A stretch of DNA of 64,000 bases from Prochilodus magdalenae (lineage: Eukaryota > Chordata > Actinopteri > Characiformes > Prochilodontidae): positions 620,001 through 684,000 of the forward strand of contig JAMWET010001220.1 in the NCBI GenBank assembly GCA_024036415.1, written 5' to 3'. The notes below the pieces were generated by a model. It searched no databases and had not been told where the DNA came from. It saw only the letters and a program-made list of their open reading frames with translations. Shown here piece after piece: positions 31,901-46,900 of the stretch; position 1 is the first letter of the stretch, and each line of letters opens with the position of its first letter. A program made the position numbers and the translations under genes.

Positions 31901-34900
31901 AGTCCGGAACAACCTTCATGGTTCTCTGTAACTGTAAACGTTTGTGTAGTGTATCATTGCTACGGTACAACCAATTTGAGCTACTTAATAATAATAGACA
32001 GGAAGAAAGCTTAAGGATATGTAGAATGGAAGCTTGTAATTGTGGCTTGTAATTTAATAGTTGTCTACAGTGAACAAGAGAATACAAACAAATCATTTAT
32101 CTCAGTGAGTGACTTAATGACAGTTAATCATCAGGCAGAGACCAGTTATAGAGTTTAGGGCCATTTGTGCTTACACCCAGAGGAATTTGTCTTCCGCATT
32201 TAACCCATCCGTGAAGTGAAACACCCACATACACACACAAGTGGGTGGGTAGCCCTATCCACAGCCCAGGGGATTAGGCGCCTTGCTCAAGGGCAATTTT
32301 GGAATTTCTACTCTTGAAAAACTTGGACCTCAAGTATTAGTCGACCCAGATGGGACTCAAACCCACAATCCTTAGCTCTGAAGGCTGTTGCCTTATCCAT
32401 TAGGCCACTGGGTCTTGACAGCTCTAGTCTATATGTTTCTGGACTTGGGCATATATTCGCCTATGGATACAAATCCTTTTAATATTTTTCGTGAAATATC
32501 TTGGCTTTGTGGAACTGCTCTTTGAAGCTCTTCTCTTCCTTCGGCTTAATACATCTACAGTACAGACCTGGACTTGCTTTTGTTCTGAATTCTGAAACAT
32601 TCAGAAGATGGGATTTATCAGCCAATACTGCAATCTTGAGGTTTTGACGATATTCATAATTATCGCCATCATATTATAAAACCTTAGACTGTTCCACTGA
32701 AGAATCAACATTAATTATCCTCTATTTAAAACTGTGACCACAATACCCAACACGAAACACTTTCTTTGTGACTGGAACAAAGCCTGTACAATGTATACAA
32801 ACCTGCTCAATTGACATGAGAATAACCTGCTACAACACAAAGGTTTTGGCAACGGTTTTCTGAATGGCTGCATAATAAAGGCTTATGTCAACAAGTGTCT
32901 GTGTAAATGCTGCTTTTGTCAATTGTCAGTTTTTATGCAATTTTGATGTAAAAAAGTGTTACGACAACTGACTTTTTACTTCAAATACTTTAATAAGCAA
33001 TTAATTAATAAGAAATGTGTATTTTAATGGGCAGTAGTTAAAAATGAATGGAATTATATAATATTTATTATTTTAAAAATGCATGTGATAAACAAGTAAA
33101 AAAAAAATGTGCATCACTATTACATTCAGCATGACAGTATTAGCAAAGAACAGCTTAAGCTTCAGAAATCCTGGTGATCTGTGTAATCAATGGCTAATGA
33201 ATAAAACCGCACTATTCTACTCTATAGACGAGCGCAGTGCACAATTGCACGTGAGTGTGTCAGCGTGCTGCCCCCTTTTTGTGTTCTCGCTTGGACTTTT
33301 TGTTAACGATGCGCTTGTAAGATGCAGCATCATTCAGTATTTATTGTGTAAAAAGCACAGATCCTCAGAGACCTAGCGTCGTGTTGTGCAATCACACCTT
33401 CGCCTCTGTGGAGCTTCACATTTGTAGTAGCAGGCCCCCACATGCTAACAAAGCACTCCTCAGTCATCTGTGGTTTGGTCATTTGACAAGCAGATCTGTA
33501 TGAACTGCTAGATGCATGTTTGTATGTGTGTGGGTTACGCGTTGAGTGGATACAACAGTCTCGTTGTATATAGTAGCAGTGAAAGTAGGTTACTTGTGGA
33601 CGTCCCAGCCCAGCTGTGTGTATCTCACGTTTTCCCTGTCTGACAGGCCGGGATGAGATACCGTTTAATCGCAGCGCACATGTGTGAGTGTAGAGTCTGA
33701 GAGCTTAGGATTACTAGCTTCTGGAATCCGGGTGTATGCTTCAGACAAATGGGTGAGATAAAATCAGAGGGATGGATGTCAGTTAGTGGATTACGGAGAG
33801 AAGTCTCTGTTCCTGCCTCGGTGGCTGTTGCTTCATGCTTCATGGATCTAGTCTACAGAGAGATTCCAATGAACTGCTTTATTCACATGCAAAAAAATGT
33901 GCATTAGCGGCACAGTTTAATCCGCTCCTCTCCTTTAGGTATGTCATGTCTCAATGCTGTTGCTTCACATGTAACGGTGCACGATCTAACACTGCCAGAA
34001 AATTCATGGATTTCTAATTTATCTGTCTTACGAACATTTTTGAACAAGAAATCAAAGAAAACGGTAATAAGCTGCTGCTGAGCCAAACTGTACTTTATAT
34101 TTACTTATAAAGAGTCACACTGCAGCAATTTTTAAAGCTTCTTTTATATTTTATACTGTGATAGAAAACACAGTAGCTTTTGTAGTACCGATGTGGACGT
34201 GCATATAAATTAATTAAACGGGCCATTTCCAAGCCATTGGCAAATTTTTACTATTTTGGATAATGAGCCACAAAAGCCCACAGAGGCTTACTGTTACAGT
34301 GATTTTACCATGAGTACGGATTGTTGTTAGGCCTGATGTACATCAGAGTCCCTTTTACTCCACTGACCATGGTAAGATCACCTTCAGGCATTGCCTCAAG
34401 GGCTGCCTTGGTTTAACTACAGTACAAGATACTTGTTATATCTATTAAAAATATAAAAAAAAAGGTTATTAACAATAATAACGGCAATAAACAGTTTCAC
34501 CACTATGCAGCATAGCACACTAGCAGTAGGATATGATTGCACTGCCATAGTCAAAAAGTATTTTATGAACAGCACAATGGTTTGTAAAAACTTGCCGGAA
34601 TACAGAATTTAATTGACGTGTGCGGTTATTTGTCAGTACATGTAAAATGTTTCCATGGCTTTGAAAGTGGCTAAGCCATTCATATTTTATCATGACCAAG
34701 GCTGGGTATTAATTTAAAATGTTATGGTTTTGATACAAATATTGGCAGCTTGAATTTGATCTGGATTCATACTGTAATAGATACCTTCTTTTTCATTAGA
34801 AAGCAGAAGTGGGTGTGGCCTAAACCAAAAAAAGTGTGAGATATTGGGAAAGTTAGTGCTTTATTAGAGATGCATGAAATGTTTGGCCACTAAAGCTACT

Positions 34901-37900
34901 TTTTGGATGAAAAAAGAAATGCAAAAAAGCACAGATGAAATATATATTCCTAAAACAGAAAAGATCTGTATTCAGTTCAGAATTCAACATTTTTAACATC
35001 GACCATTACTGGTTCCTGACCCGGTGGCAAGATGGCGAGCAGGCACACATGCTGCTATCTCTGAAAGACTCCAAAGTGCCCAGGACAGCAGATTTTGCAT
35101 TATTGTCGCCATGCGTGCAGACAGCGATTGCTTAGGACTGATAACATTTGAAGACTGTATGTGGGTCACAGCATCTCCCAACAGGCTTAGCAGAAGTGAA
35201 GGTTTGCTTCGTGGGTCTGATTACAGAATCAATGACAGCCTTCACCGTTGTCACCTTACATCACATAGATCAGCCAATAATATTAAAAGGTACACAGTTT
35301 TTCGGGGGGGGGGGGGTTTGTGTGTTCTTTATGTTGCAACTCTGGTTATCGTGTCATGTAGCCTTATGAATACTTTAGTATACAGTTAAAGTCATTTCAT
35401 ATGTCATCAGTGTGAGCTTTGGGTAATAAAAATGGCAAATGGCCACTCTGAAAGTAAAGAAGTCAGAATCCACCTCTAATTTCTTCTTCCTCTGTAATAA
35501 CCTCAGAACATATGCATAAGCATTAAATATGCCATCTATAATGCATTACTCACGAGTATCTACGGACAGCCTAAGAAACTAATGCCATATAATTCCGAGA
35601 CACCATGAGATGAAGTACATTTTATAGTATTGATGTTCTAGAGGTAGAACTGTACAGAATAATAGATAGAATAAATGTCTGCAACTTTCGTTTAAGGCTT
35701 GTTATGTCGGTGTAATGTCATTTACGTCATGGCACCGAATGTAATCTTGACATTACACACATAAGCTGTTCATAAATACTGATATATAAAAATAGCTTCA
35801 TAAATGCCCCATGCACTGCTGTGCAAGTCCCTATATAGGTAACCATAAACTGTTACGTAATGGACCAAAATCTGTGATGTAGCTATCCACAGTAGTAGCC
35901 CGAAGCTCATATTAAAGCCTGAATTTTGTTTGTTGATTTTTATCAGTAACAGTAAGCCTGCCGTACTGTGTCAGAAACAACATAAACAAGACTAGTTGCT
36001 ACTGACACAATAATGGCTCAGGCATTAACTTTGAAAGAAGAGATACTAAGCCTCCAATATTTGTGTTAGCTACATTAGCCTTGCCTCCCTAGTGCAAGAC
36101 TCCAGACACCAAGCACATGTTAATTAGATTTCTGGCCAAAACATAATTTTATTTGTACTGTAAGTGCTCAGATATAGTGAGTTTATGTGGGTTAAAATGG
36201 TTATCTACAAATGTTAATGTCCCCAGTCCCCCCAGTAAAAATGTGTAGTGCCCAGTAGCACTACTGCTGGCTGTAGGCCATTTACCTTTCCACATACTGC
36301 TGTGTCATGAATGCTTTTGATGAATGCACAGTGGGCATGCACTAGCTTGCTTTTGGTGATGCAGGAGAGCTTACTTATGGCAGCAAGCAAATAGGAAGAG
36401 CTTCTGAGTGGGATTGGAGATTGTTTGATGATTCCTGAAACACAGTAGAAGTGGCTTGCCCCTACAATCCAAACCAGGAGTGGTACATGGCTGTGGCTGC
36501 ATGTGAACCTTACACATTCTGTGTTCTGACTTTAGTGCACCACTGATCTCACAGATTGCAAAAGACTTCAGTCATGTTGCACATGAATCCAGGAACAATT
36601 TTTCACACATTCCATAGAAATCAAATGAAACATTTGAAAGTATTTTTTGAAAGCATTTTTTAATGGGTGCATATCCTTGTAACCCATCAAGAGGTCTGTA
36701 ACTGCGTAAAGGCATCTGAAAATTGGATCCTTCTCTTATAACAGGTCTTCAGATCTTTTATACAAATAATTATCACTGCTGGTTGTTCTCCGGAAAATAT
36801 GTCTCCTATTTCAATTGCCAATGATTTTACAAGGATTTGATTAGAAAGCCTGAGGCCAATAATATCTCCAGTTCAGTAAGGAATGTATAATGATTGATGA
36901 ATCTACAGGCCATGATACAGCCTGGTTATCATTGCAGTCTATGTCTTTTGATGCCATGCAACATTTCCAAGAACCACCCTGGACGGTTTGCTTGTAAAAT
37001 TAATGTTACCCTATTTAATCCTAGCCCACAAACCCATTACTACATTGAACTACCCCTCTTTATCCAAGTGGAAACGGGAATATGGGGATATATGGGGAAA
37101 ATTAATTATCCCATATATAAGGGATGAAGTAAGATTATAAGTCATTCATTTTAAATGGACAAATGGCAGAACAGGATAGCGTGACAGCCAAGTTGATATT
37201 ATATAATATGCATTAAACTTTAACACGTTTAATGCATTAATATTGATTATTTTTGTCATTTTTTACATATTAACTGCATACATCTGCATCTGAACAGATG
37301 GTGGCCTTGTTTTTCATGAAAACCACCATGGTCAGTAAATGCGGGATATGTTGGTTACCATGCTTATTACTGAATTTTCTTCAGCGAAGTAAATTCCTGA
37401 GGCATAAATATATAAAATAATGTATGTACTATTAGAGCCAAATTAGCAGCAGTACTTCAAAAGGTTGCATTTTTAATTGAAGTTGTTTATTGTGGGATAG
37501 ATCCTAAAGGAGTTTCATGGACCAAGTACATGACGATAAGCCTGGAACAAGCTGTTTTTAACAAAGCTACTTGTGTATGGGGGTGAAACTGATCTGTGGT
37601 CCCAAAGGTTCCAGGTGTGGCATATCCCAGTTATAATGAAGCCAGACGTGGGATGCAATATTTGAATCGCTTTTGCTCCAAATTCTTGGAGCATCCCTTA
37701 AGTCCTCACAGCTGGAGTTGTAATAACAATGGCTCCCTCACAACTTCTAATGAAACCTAAAAGACCCTGGGACATTTTTGGCCAAAAATATGTAAAGAGG
37801 AGTGAGTGAATAATTAGAAAAACGTCCAAGGAAACCAGAAAGAACCATTGGGACCGGATGCTCGACCTTCATCGCCCACATTTCTGCCATAACAAAGGGG

Positions 37901-40900
37901 TCATAGCCAGCTCCCCTCCTCGTCGCAGACGTTCTGCACTCCTTTCACATGCAACAAAGTGCGTGGAGTAGTACTTGGAAGGGCTGCCCCCCTCTCTCCT
38001 TCCCCTCTTTCGTTTCCAGATGCGGTGTCTGGCCAGCCGAGGCCAATATAAACAGGCCTGTCAGGGCCGAGGCAGCCCTGTTTGCCTCATGCATGTCTCT
38101 CTATCAGACGGCTGGAATCAGACACTAAACTCATTTCCTGAGTGAGTCATTGGAGGGACAGTGGGGGGATCGGATAGAAGAGCCTTCTCCCCTGTCCCTG
38201 TCAGCGCATCTCGGTAGGAGCAGCATGGACCCCCTGCTAGTCTGGCTCCATGGTTAAACCAGTTCCCTAGCCTGCTTCTCGTAAGCTGATAATAACGTAG
38301 CTAAAAAGCTTGCAGTGGTCCAAAGTGCTTCGACTCTACCACAAAAGCCAGGCTCTAGCTGACACATTTCTTGGAGAAAAACTCTGGCTGGTTTACTATC
38401 CATCCACTGGTTTCAGAGTTTCCACTTCAATCTCCGCGGTCACAGGGAGCTGTTTGTTTCACACAACTGCCCGTTGGTTCACTTGGCCTTATGAAAAGGT
38501 TTTTGATGATCTGATATTAGCCAGATATGAGCCACCCTGAGGGGTAAATATAAGAACCAGGGGAGCATGTGGAGTTGAACTAGCGAGAAAACGCAAGTTT
38601 TGCCTATAGCATTGCAGCAAGAAATTAGTGAGCGGGAGATCAACAGGAGAAATGCAGCGCATCCCCTCTGTACTCAAGTACTAATTAAAGAAGGATGAGG
38701 AATGGCAAAGTGCTGTTGCCAAAACTGCTAATCTAATTTGTAAAAAGGGAGCATGACACACGATGAACTAAAATTAGAGCAGTTACGGATGTTTTCTCAT
38801 CAGGGAAGGGAAAAGGAAGCTTTCATTTTGAAGGCATTTTTCAAAAATGGAAAGTTGTGCTAGCACAAAGTGCATCCCAGTGAACAGGCCTGTATACCTA
38901 CTAATGGTTGATTTGAAGTCATTTTGCCGTGGAGTGAATTACTTGTATTGTTATTGGTGGATTATGGTAGAAAGCCACTGCAAGAATATCACAGTATGAA
39001 ATTCAAAGCATTACCGGAAACCTGGCAAGCAGGTGGTATTTGGGATATTTTTTCTTTAAAACTATGAATCACATTTGTAGAGAAATGTTGACCCCTTGGA
39101 TTTAGTGAACTTCAAATACGATGTCAGTTTCAAGAATGGAATCTCCTAACCGGTCTTCAGTTCGAGCCTGTCTCTTGTGCATTTTTTTTCCGTCGTCAAT
39201 GACTTTCACAGACTAATGAACAGTGCAGCCTTCCCTCTGAGAATAAGTGAGTCAAGTGTTGTGTCCACATTGTGTAAAATGTGCTCTCTTTTTAGGAGAG
39301 GTACTTTAGACTATGCCTCTTTGAGTGCTTTTGATTTGACCGCAATCATCACTCTATAAAAATGTGGCCACTCCCAAATGTGTACAGTCCTGTCGAGCAA
39401 AACATTTCTCTGAATTTTGGCACAGAACATACAGTACCACTTTGTCGACAAGTGTGAGTAATCACTAAATCTAATAGTGGCACAGAAAACAGTGACTCTA
39501 ACCAGAGAAGATAGAACCTGCAGTCTGCAGTGTGCGGTGAGGCTAACTAAAACTTGTACAATTATTCAGGATTCATTAAACTTGCAACACTTGTGGTAGT
39601 GAGTGTTAGTGTCTTTGAGTACCAGCCTGTCCTGGTCAGCCTGCGGACCAATTCTGCATCAGGCCTGTGAGCTTGATATATAGCCAGTGGGCTTTGCTTC
39701 CTAGGCGAGCACACACAGCAGTCTGTTTTGGCCGAGCTTTTGGTCATGAATTGGACTTTAACAGTAGCTGACATTTCCTGAGAAGCAGAGATAACTAGTA
39801 TAACCTGATTGGCTGGTTGTCACAGGTATGCAAACTATGCCTGGCTTTTGATAGCCTGAGAAGAAGCAGACAGACTACATTGTGTTGGGGGACATAAACA
39901 AGGAACAGTCAAATCTCACCTTCGTCTGTGAAGGAAGAACACCTGCTTCGCTTGCTATAACTTCAGGAAGTCCTGCACATCTATCTCATGTGGTTTTGCT
40001 TAATGGAAAACAATGCGCTATGGTGAAAGTGGGGTGCGGCGCGGAAGCCAGGGTATGTAATGTATGGTGTGAGCTCTACAAACGGCTTGATAGCTTGACC
40101 AAAGATATAAACACAGCTAACAAGTTAGTACAAGCTGGTAGCTAGCAGTTAGCTTGAGGTCGTTTGAGTTATTGGACAATTGATTTCATCCACTCTTAGT
40201 AACAGCATTATTTGACTCTTTGTTTAAGACATTGTGCTACAAAGATAAATGGCTTTGGCTACATACAATGGGTTTTGTAAGAAAGGGTCAGCTGCTCAGC
40301 ATGGAAGAGTGTTGTATAAGTGGGCTCAGGCTAGTACAACCATGTCGAGCCTTCCCTATTTTTGTTTGGTTGCCATTGTTACTGGCACTAAGCGGTGCTA
40401 ATCGCATGAAGTAGACATCCTCTCCATTGTCTCGAAGTAGACCTGGAGAACATCAGGCCTTTCCTCATTGGCCTCTCCCTGTCTCCACTGTAGCAGTGTA
40501 GACGCACATCTAAACGTCTTTTTTTATTTTTGCTCTGCGTAAAACGCACACTTGGTATGCATGACCCTTCATGGCGTTAACTACAAGATGCAGATGTACA
40601 AAGATGTAGGCTTACAAATTAGGGTTAGTGCTGATGTATTATGAACGGTCAAATGTTCAGTTATTTTAGAGCTCATTAAAATAAAAAACAGTGAATGACC
40701 GTGCCGTTGAAATTTCTTCCTGAGCTAACATTGTAAATGCAAAACCTATTTTAGGATCTCTGCGTTTCATATTTAGATTATAGGCATTGCAAAAAGGTTC
40801 TTCTCTACACAATTGTGGAACAGAACCTTTGAAAATGAATGATGTAAGTGCACAAATAGTCAATAAACTAGAACCAGTGAGATCAGGTTTTCTCTCAGCG

Positions 40901-43900
40901 GAGTACTTTTATATATCAGTAAGATTTATTGGGCCAGGGTCCTGACATTACGTTTACCCACCATTTTAAATTGCTCTAGATAAAAGCATTTGTTAGATAT
41001 GTAAACATAAAGCCAATTTTTATGTGTTGCTTTGATACTACTAAAAGCGTCTGCATGGGAACTATAGGGGCAAAGATTTTGGAAATTGTAAGAACATCAA
41101 TTCTGTTTTGCTTCATTGCAATAGATATGAAATAAAACAGGACCACTTTATCAAAAAAAAGTAATATATCACAGTGTATCGCAATACGTCACATTGAGAT
41201 ACTTAGCCAGAAGTCAGAAATTGTTCAATTTTAGTACAGATATTTATCTTGGCTCAAGTATTGCGGTAATATTGTATCACAGGGCTTGTAGTAATTCCTG
41301 TCACTACCATATAGTGTAGTATTTTGTGTTTTAACCCCTTTATATGCTTTTCCACCTGAATATTTTTCTTCAAGTGGAATATGTTTGGATATGCTTAACA
41401 AAACCACATATAAACAGGGTTTTTCTTCATAGGTGAAGAAGCAAGTCTTGGAAGTGTGAATTGTTTTCAAAGTACTGGGTTCTCACCTTTCACCCCGCAT
41501 TGCTCACTAGCAGCTTGAGAATTTGCTTTGCTTTAAATGCTTTCAATTCAGCATCTACATTTCCATAGCCCTTGCTCCTTATGCAAGCTTTAAGCAACCT
41601 TAGCAGTTACACGACATGGTTAACAGTTCAGAGCTACTCAGTCAGCAGAGCTCTGCCTGGAAGAGATGGAAATTCTTTAGAGAGATTCTGAGTAAGCTGC
41701 GAATTGTTTCACCCTTAGATCCTGCTCTTTTGAAGGTGCGAGCTGCGTGGTTTTATTGAAAGGGAAATTGATACAGAGCCAAGGATTTGCATGTGGCTTG
41801 TGCAATGTAACTTGAAATATATTTATACTGTGTTCAGTCTCTGCTTGGGGTTCAGCGGTTGTCCTGGTGCCCTTATGCTGATTCACTGGGCAATGTGCTA
41901 CTCAGCGTGACGCTGGACAGTTCAAAGCGATCAGCTATTAGCATCCACAGAGTCTCTGACGCATACGCAAGATTGGTGGCCCATTGTAATTTAAAGCCCA
42001 TGGTGGAAAGTAGCTGTGGTTGTGAGATATTAGTGCCAACACCAGCAATACAAGCAAACTGCATTGTCCCTTGACGAAAGCCACACTAAAAGCCATGTTT
42101 AATGCATTAAACATTACCACACAGATAGTATAGTACCACAGCGGAGCCACAGTGATTGTCAAATTACCCTGCACTTCATATGCCAGCATGCGCTTGCAAA
42201 CACACAGCAGGGGCCCGTCATTGAGCTCAGTGGCCGAACAATTGGAGACATTTGAGTCTTTCAGTTGTTGAGTGAATTCTTGGTGACAGTGTAGGAGGGC
42301 TGGCACTTGACTCTGGACGTTAGACGTAGGTCGCCCACAGGGATTCGCTTGACAATTGAGGCTTTATAAGAAGATACCCACCAAAAGCCTTTGTGCGAAG
42401 TCAGACTGGCCTGAAGTTACATCCTCTGCTCTTTCCTTCCACCATAAAGCCTTCATTTTGCTCTGAATTCATAAGGCGCTGGCTTTGGTGGCCTTGCGCA
42501 CTCCATGAGATGCTGTGCTGATCATCTGTTCGAAGCTTGGCAGCACGTCCATCACTCCAGGCTCTCCGAGAGCTCACCATCTTGGAATTAATGGTCCATA
42601 TCTCTGTCATTTTGTTTTGCCAAATATAGCACTCTTGTTATTGACGGCAGAAGATTGGAGAGGGGGGGTGATGAGTTGTAAAGCAGCTTAGCAGAATGAT
42701 TCAGCTGGGGTTTTTTTTGCCTCCAAAGGAATGGATACAGGAAGCTGGCAGAGAAGAGTGGAGGAGTTAGCACAATCTGCCATAGCTAAATGCAAAAGTG
42801 ACCTACTTCCTTGCCTGGTGTGTGACTCTGAAGCATCTTCAAGTGGCGATGTGCAAAGGTGTCGGCATGGTGACAGCCATTCTACTATTAAGCAGCAATG
42901 CGAGAGGAGGGGTCTTCACGATAGACCTCTGGCCTTACTCATAATGCTTTACATAACATGAGTATACAGTTTCCTGTGCTACAGAAAAGGACCTGGCTGT
43001 CAGCCTGTGAATGTGTTCAGGGCTAATTCTACCAAATACGGAAGCAGTCCCAAGCCAAGACATTGTATTCATTCTAGCAGATGCTGGCTTCTAAAGGAGG
43101 TATAGATGTCCCAGCTGGAGAAGCTCTTTTCAATGGAAATCAAACTCCACCTCTAGAGTCCTGCACGGCTGAGTCAGAAGAAAGCAAGCCTTGAGATAGA
43201 ATGCATAGAGGAAAAAGTGATTGCTGGTATAAACTGTCCCTAGAACAAGACGTTTTCCTCACAGCATGAAACATTGAAAATATGTATATCATTAGAGCTT
43301 GAGTCGTCAGCTCACATCCGTCCTCATCAACTTGCTCTTTTTCTAGTACCGGAGGACCTGTCCTTAGAGGAGAGGGACGAATTGTCCAATATACGACGCA
43401 GGAAAAAGGAGCTGCTGGATGACATTGAGGTGAGTATCAAGAATAAATAAATGAATGCATAAATAATCAAGCACAAGAAATGTAATAATAGAACAACCAA
43501 AGTTATAATTTGCACATACATAAGCTGTGCAGGAGTTGAAGACAAGTTGATTGTGTTAAGGGGCCAAGAAGGTGAAGAAGCTTCATGGAGGAGCTTATTT
43601 TTTTCATTCTTTAAAATTAAAAGTGAACTTTTTTGGCATCAGCTTAATTATATGTATTTGTCTTACAGACAGAATGAAGCATTTTAATGTAAGCCTTTAG
43701 ATCAGAATGTCTTTAAAGAGACACGCCAGCCATAGTGAAAAATGACGCTATTGTCCTGGGAGTTTTTCCGGTTTAGACAAGATTAGAAAAAGCTCCTTCT
43801 CATGGTGTGGTCTTTAAAATAGAAGGGTGTTTTTTTTGGTTCCATTCATTATAAAATGTAACACATTCATCATCATATTAAACGCAATATGAGGGGCAGT

Positions 43901-46900
43901 ATTCAGGCATTTTCAAATTACGTCAAAAACAGAAAAATGGAGACGCATGCTGCGCTGTGCCATAGATGTACATGCATAGCCAGTTCTTTCACATCTTGCT
44001 TCATTTACTCTTGCACAGTTCACAACCTCTTTGCATAATTTCTTTCCTTGCATGAGGGAAAGCAAATGAATTCCTCTTTATTGATTTGCATTTCATTAGC
44101 ACATATTTAGGAGCTATGTAAAGAAGCCTGTACTATTTCGGGAGGCTTAAATGAGTTCACCACATAGTAGAATGTGGAGCAAGAGAGCCAACCTGGGAGC
44201 ATGAGAACGTGCTGATTACTTTGGTCTTCCACTACAACTACCCCGACTCATGTGAAAATCAACCTTGTGGCCTTTCCACTTTCCACAGCTAATTCTTTAA
44301 CACTCTTTGGCTCTTTGGCAGCGGTTGAAGTTCGAGATTGCCGAGGTGATGACGGAAATCGAGCAGCTCACCTGTGTGGGGGAGAGGTGAGTTTTGGCCT
44401 TGGCCCCGCCTTTAATGTTTTCAGCAGCAGGTTTTCCTTGTACACAGGCGTAGATGAGCACATGGTGTAGGGGAAATGCTGGCATCAAATGAGTTTTCAC
44501 TTTAACATGACAGAGCTGCTGAAATGCACATTAGTGCTCTCAGCTATGCACCTGCCTGCTCTGCTAATCCCTTTTGTTTGAGGGGTGTTTGTTCAGCGCT
44601 CTCTCGCTTGACGATCTGTCCTCATGTAAGCATTTGCTAACCCCCTTTATTCAGACACTGTCATCGTAGGGTAAGAGGAAGCACGGGCCAAAGGACAGCT
44701 GCACCAAAGGCTTTCCCACGCAGTGAGGGAAAAAATAGGCAAAAGCCAAATTAAAAGAGGATGAAAGCTAGCATGTTATAGGTGTCCCCTTTTCAACAGC
44801 TGGAAAACAAATTTGCACAATTTTGTACGTTCCCCAGATATTGTCATTTAGCCAAGACACATAGCACTGGAAGGATTTCAGCTATGCCCTGAAGCTACAA
44901 GGCCAATGCAACTAAGAAGTAACAGCATTAAGTCAAATGGACTCAACTATGTTCTTACTGACTTCTGATATACTTTTACTGTATGACAGTAAAAGTCTTA
45001 TTTAACAGTTGACACAGGTTGAAACCAGAGTTAGCAGATTGTAAATTGCTGTTTCTCAGCAAGTCTAGGACGATCAACCATTTGTAGTAGTGTTCACTGA
45101 GGCTACAGCATTTGAGATTGTATTTATTGACCACTGAAGGTATCTTAGATGCCCTAAGACAAAATGAATGGGATAATTGGGATAAATGGGATAACTGTTT
45201 TCTGTAGTAGATTTTCAGTTGATTTTCAGAAAACATTTATCCCATTTATTAACAGTAGCTGGTGTTATATAGTGTTTAAAGGGAGACTGTTTTGGATACA
45301 CAGAAGTGTTAACTTCCTATTAGCACAATATATAATAGCAGTGTTTGTATTTTGACTTTTTATGGCCTTATAATTCTAAGGACCCAGTAGCATTTGAAAG
45401 AAAATGTACATATGACAAAATGTATCAGGTTTGACACATTACTGTTTACAAAATGGTACAGTGTATCCCCCCGCAAAGAAAATTGCACTGAAGCCCAGAG
45501 TTTCTAAAATAGTCATGGCGACTTTAGAATGATTTCCATTTGGAAAATAGTTGGTGGGTATGGAAATAGACTACACTGCTAGATATTAGCCAGTGAGGTT
45601 TTCCAAGATGCAGAATTGAGAAAGAACATTGTTTAAAAGAGATGTCACTGTGTGCATTTACATACACTTAGTGATCTGATAACTGCAGAAAATTCTGTTC
45701 TGTTCTGTTTCTAAATAAGTCAGGACAAAATTGGATTTCTTCTTTGTAACTGTCCATTGAACTAGAATAAGACGGAATATAAACATCAAGGAAAATCCAA
45801 ACTTGCTGTGGTTTCTTTTTTTGACAATAAGGAGCCACCTTGTTGTACACATACGTCATCTAGACGCTTAAATCCATTATTTTGTCAAGCATGTACTTGC
45901 TTTCACTGTTGCTCCTTGTTTTGTTACCATCTTTGCGGTTGTTGTGTTAAATGCACTTGTCTTATTTTTGGTACCACTGCCCGTTTTTGCATGTGCACCG
46001 ACTTAGAATGAAGGAAATCAGAGTAAACGCATTCATACACTGAGAAAATCGATTACTGAGCTAAAATCCAGCTCTTTATCAAACGTCATAATCAGATTTC
46101 TGGGACTTAATCCAATTAAAGAAATCCAAATTTGCTGTTTAAATGAACACTTGAATAATCAGATGAAGACTCAAAATATATTCACACTTCAGACATTTCA
46201 AGGGACCAGTGCCCACATTTACTACCATACAATCTACAAAGTCTACTCCATTCAGGAACATAAAGCCTCTGTAAAGGGATACGCTGCATATCAATTACTA
46301 TAATAGCCAAGATAGTTAGTTATTTATTACAAAAGTAAAGAAACCAAAAGACCTCTAAAAATCAACTGGAATGTTAAGTGTAGGCCAGAATTTGTGGAAT
46401 CTCCATAAATCATTGATGTCACGAATATTCCAAGTTGGCTGGTGCCTGTCTAACTGGAAAATGGTTAGGGATGTTCTTGGCCCTGTGTTATAACTCGTTT
46501 TGGAAGGATATTCACTACCCTCATCTTCCACTGTGTATATGTAAGCAGCCTACTGAGGACAACTGGGCCACGTGTAAATCATATTTTTCTGCTTAAATTA
46601 CAGCAAGACCACACAGAGAAACAAACAGATTGCAATGGGAAGAAAGAAATTCAATATGGACCCCAAAAAGGCAAGTCGGTTTGCTTTTCTGAATGTTATC
46701 TTCAAATGCCTCTTTTGTAATATTCAAATAAGCTCCACTGTTATTTCCATAGATGAATACATTTGACATTTATGTCTGGTATTGAAATTCAAATGATTAG
46801 CAGGTAATGAGTCACATAGTCACTGTCTTATCAAGACCTCATCATTTGTTTTGTTGCTTACCGTCTTACAGCATTTTAAAATGCCAGCTTCCCTTTACAT

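Larger units (their letters stand above)
24665..43346 (+). other. cyth3: cyth3 intron 1 (18.7 kb)
   Basis: No coding exon was recognised on either strand. It contains a poly-A/(AT)n microsatellite (25901), three tRNA-type SINEs (26257, 28482, 32156), a SINE tail (40955), a perfect hairpin (31061) and a poly-G run (35304). Less AT-rich islands near 27120-27400, 37840-38240 and 41840-42960 may be regulatory, as may a YY1-like CAAGATGGCG at 35027-35036. The rest is ordinary AT-rich intron. Confidence 0.7.

Noticed and set aside
32342..32414. Functional tRNA-Arg or suppressor-type tRNA gene
   Set aside because: The anticodon stem has two mismatches, and the sequence continues directly into a SINE body shared with another copy. 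It is a SINE head.
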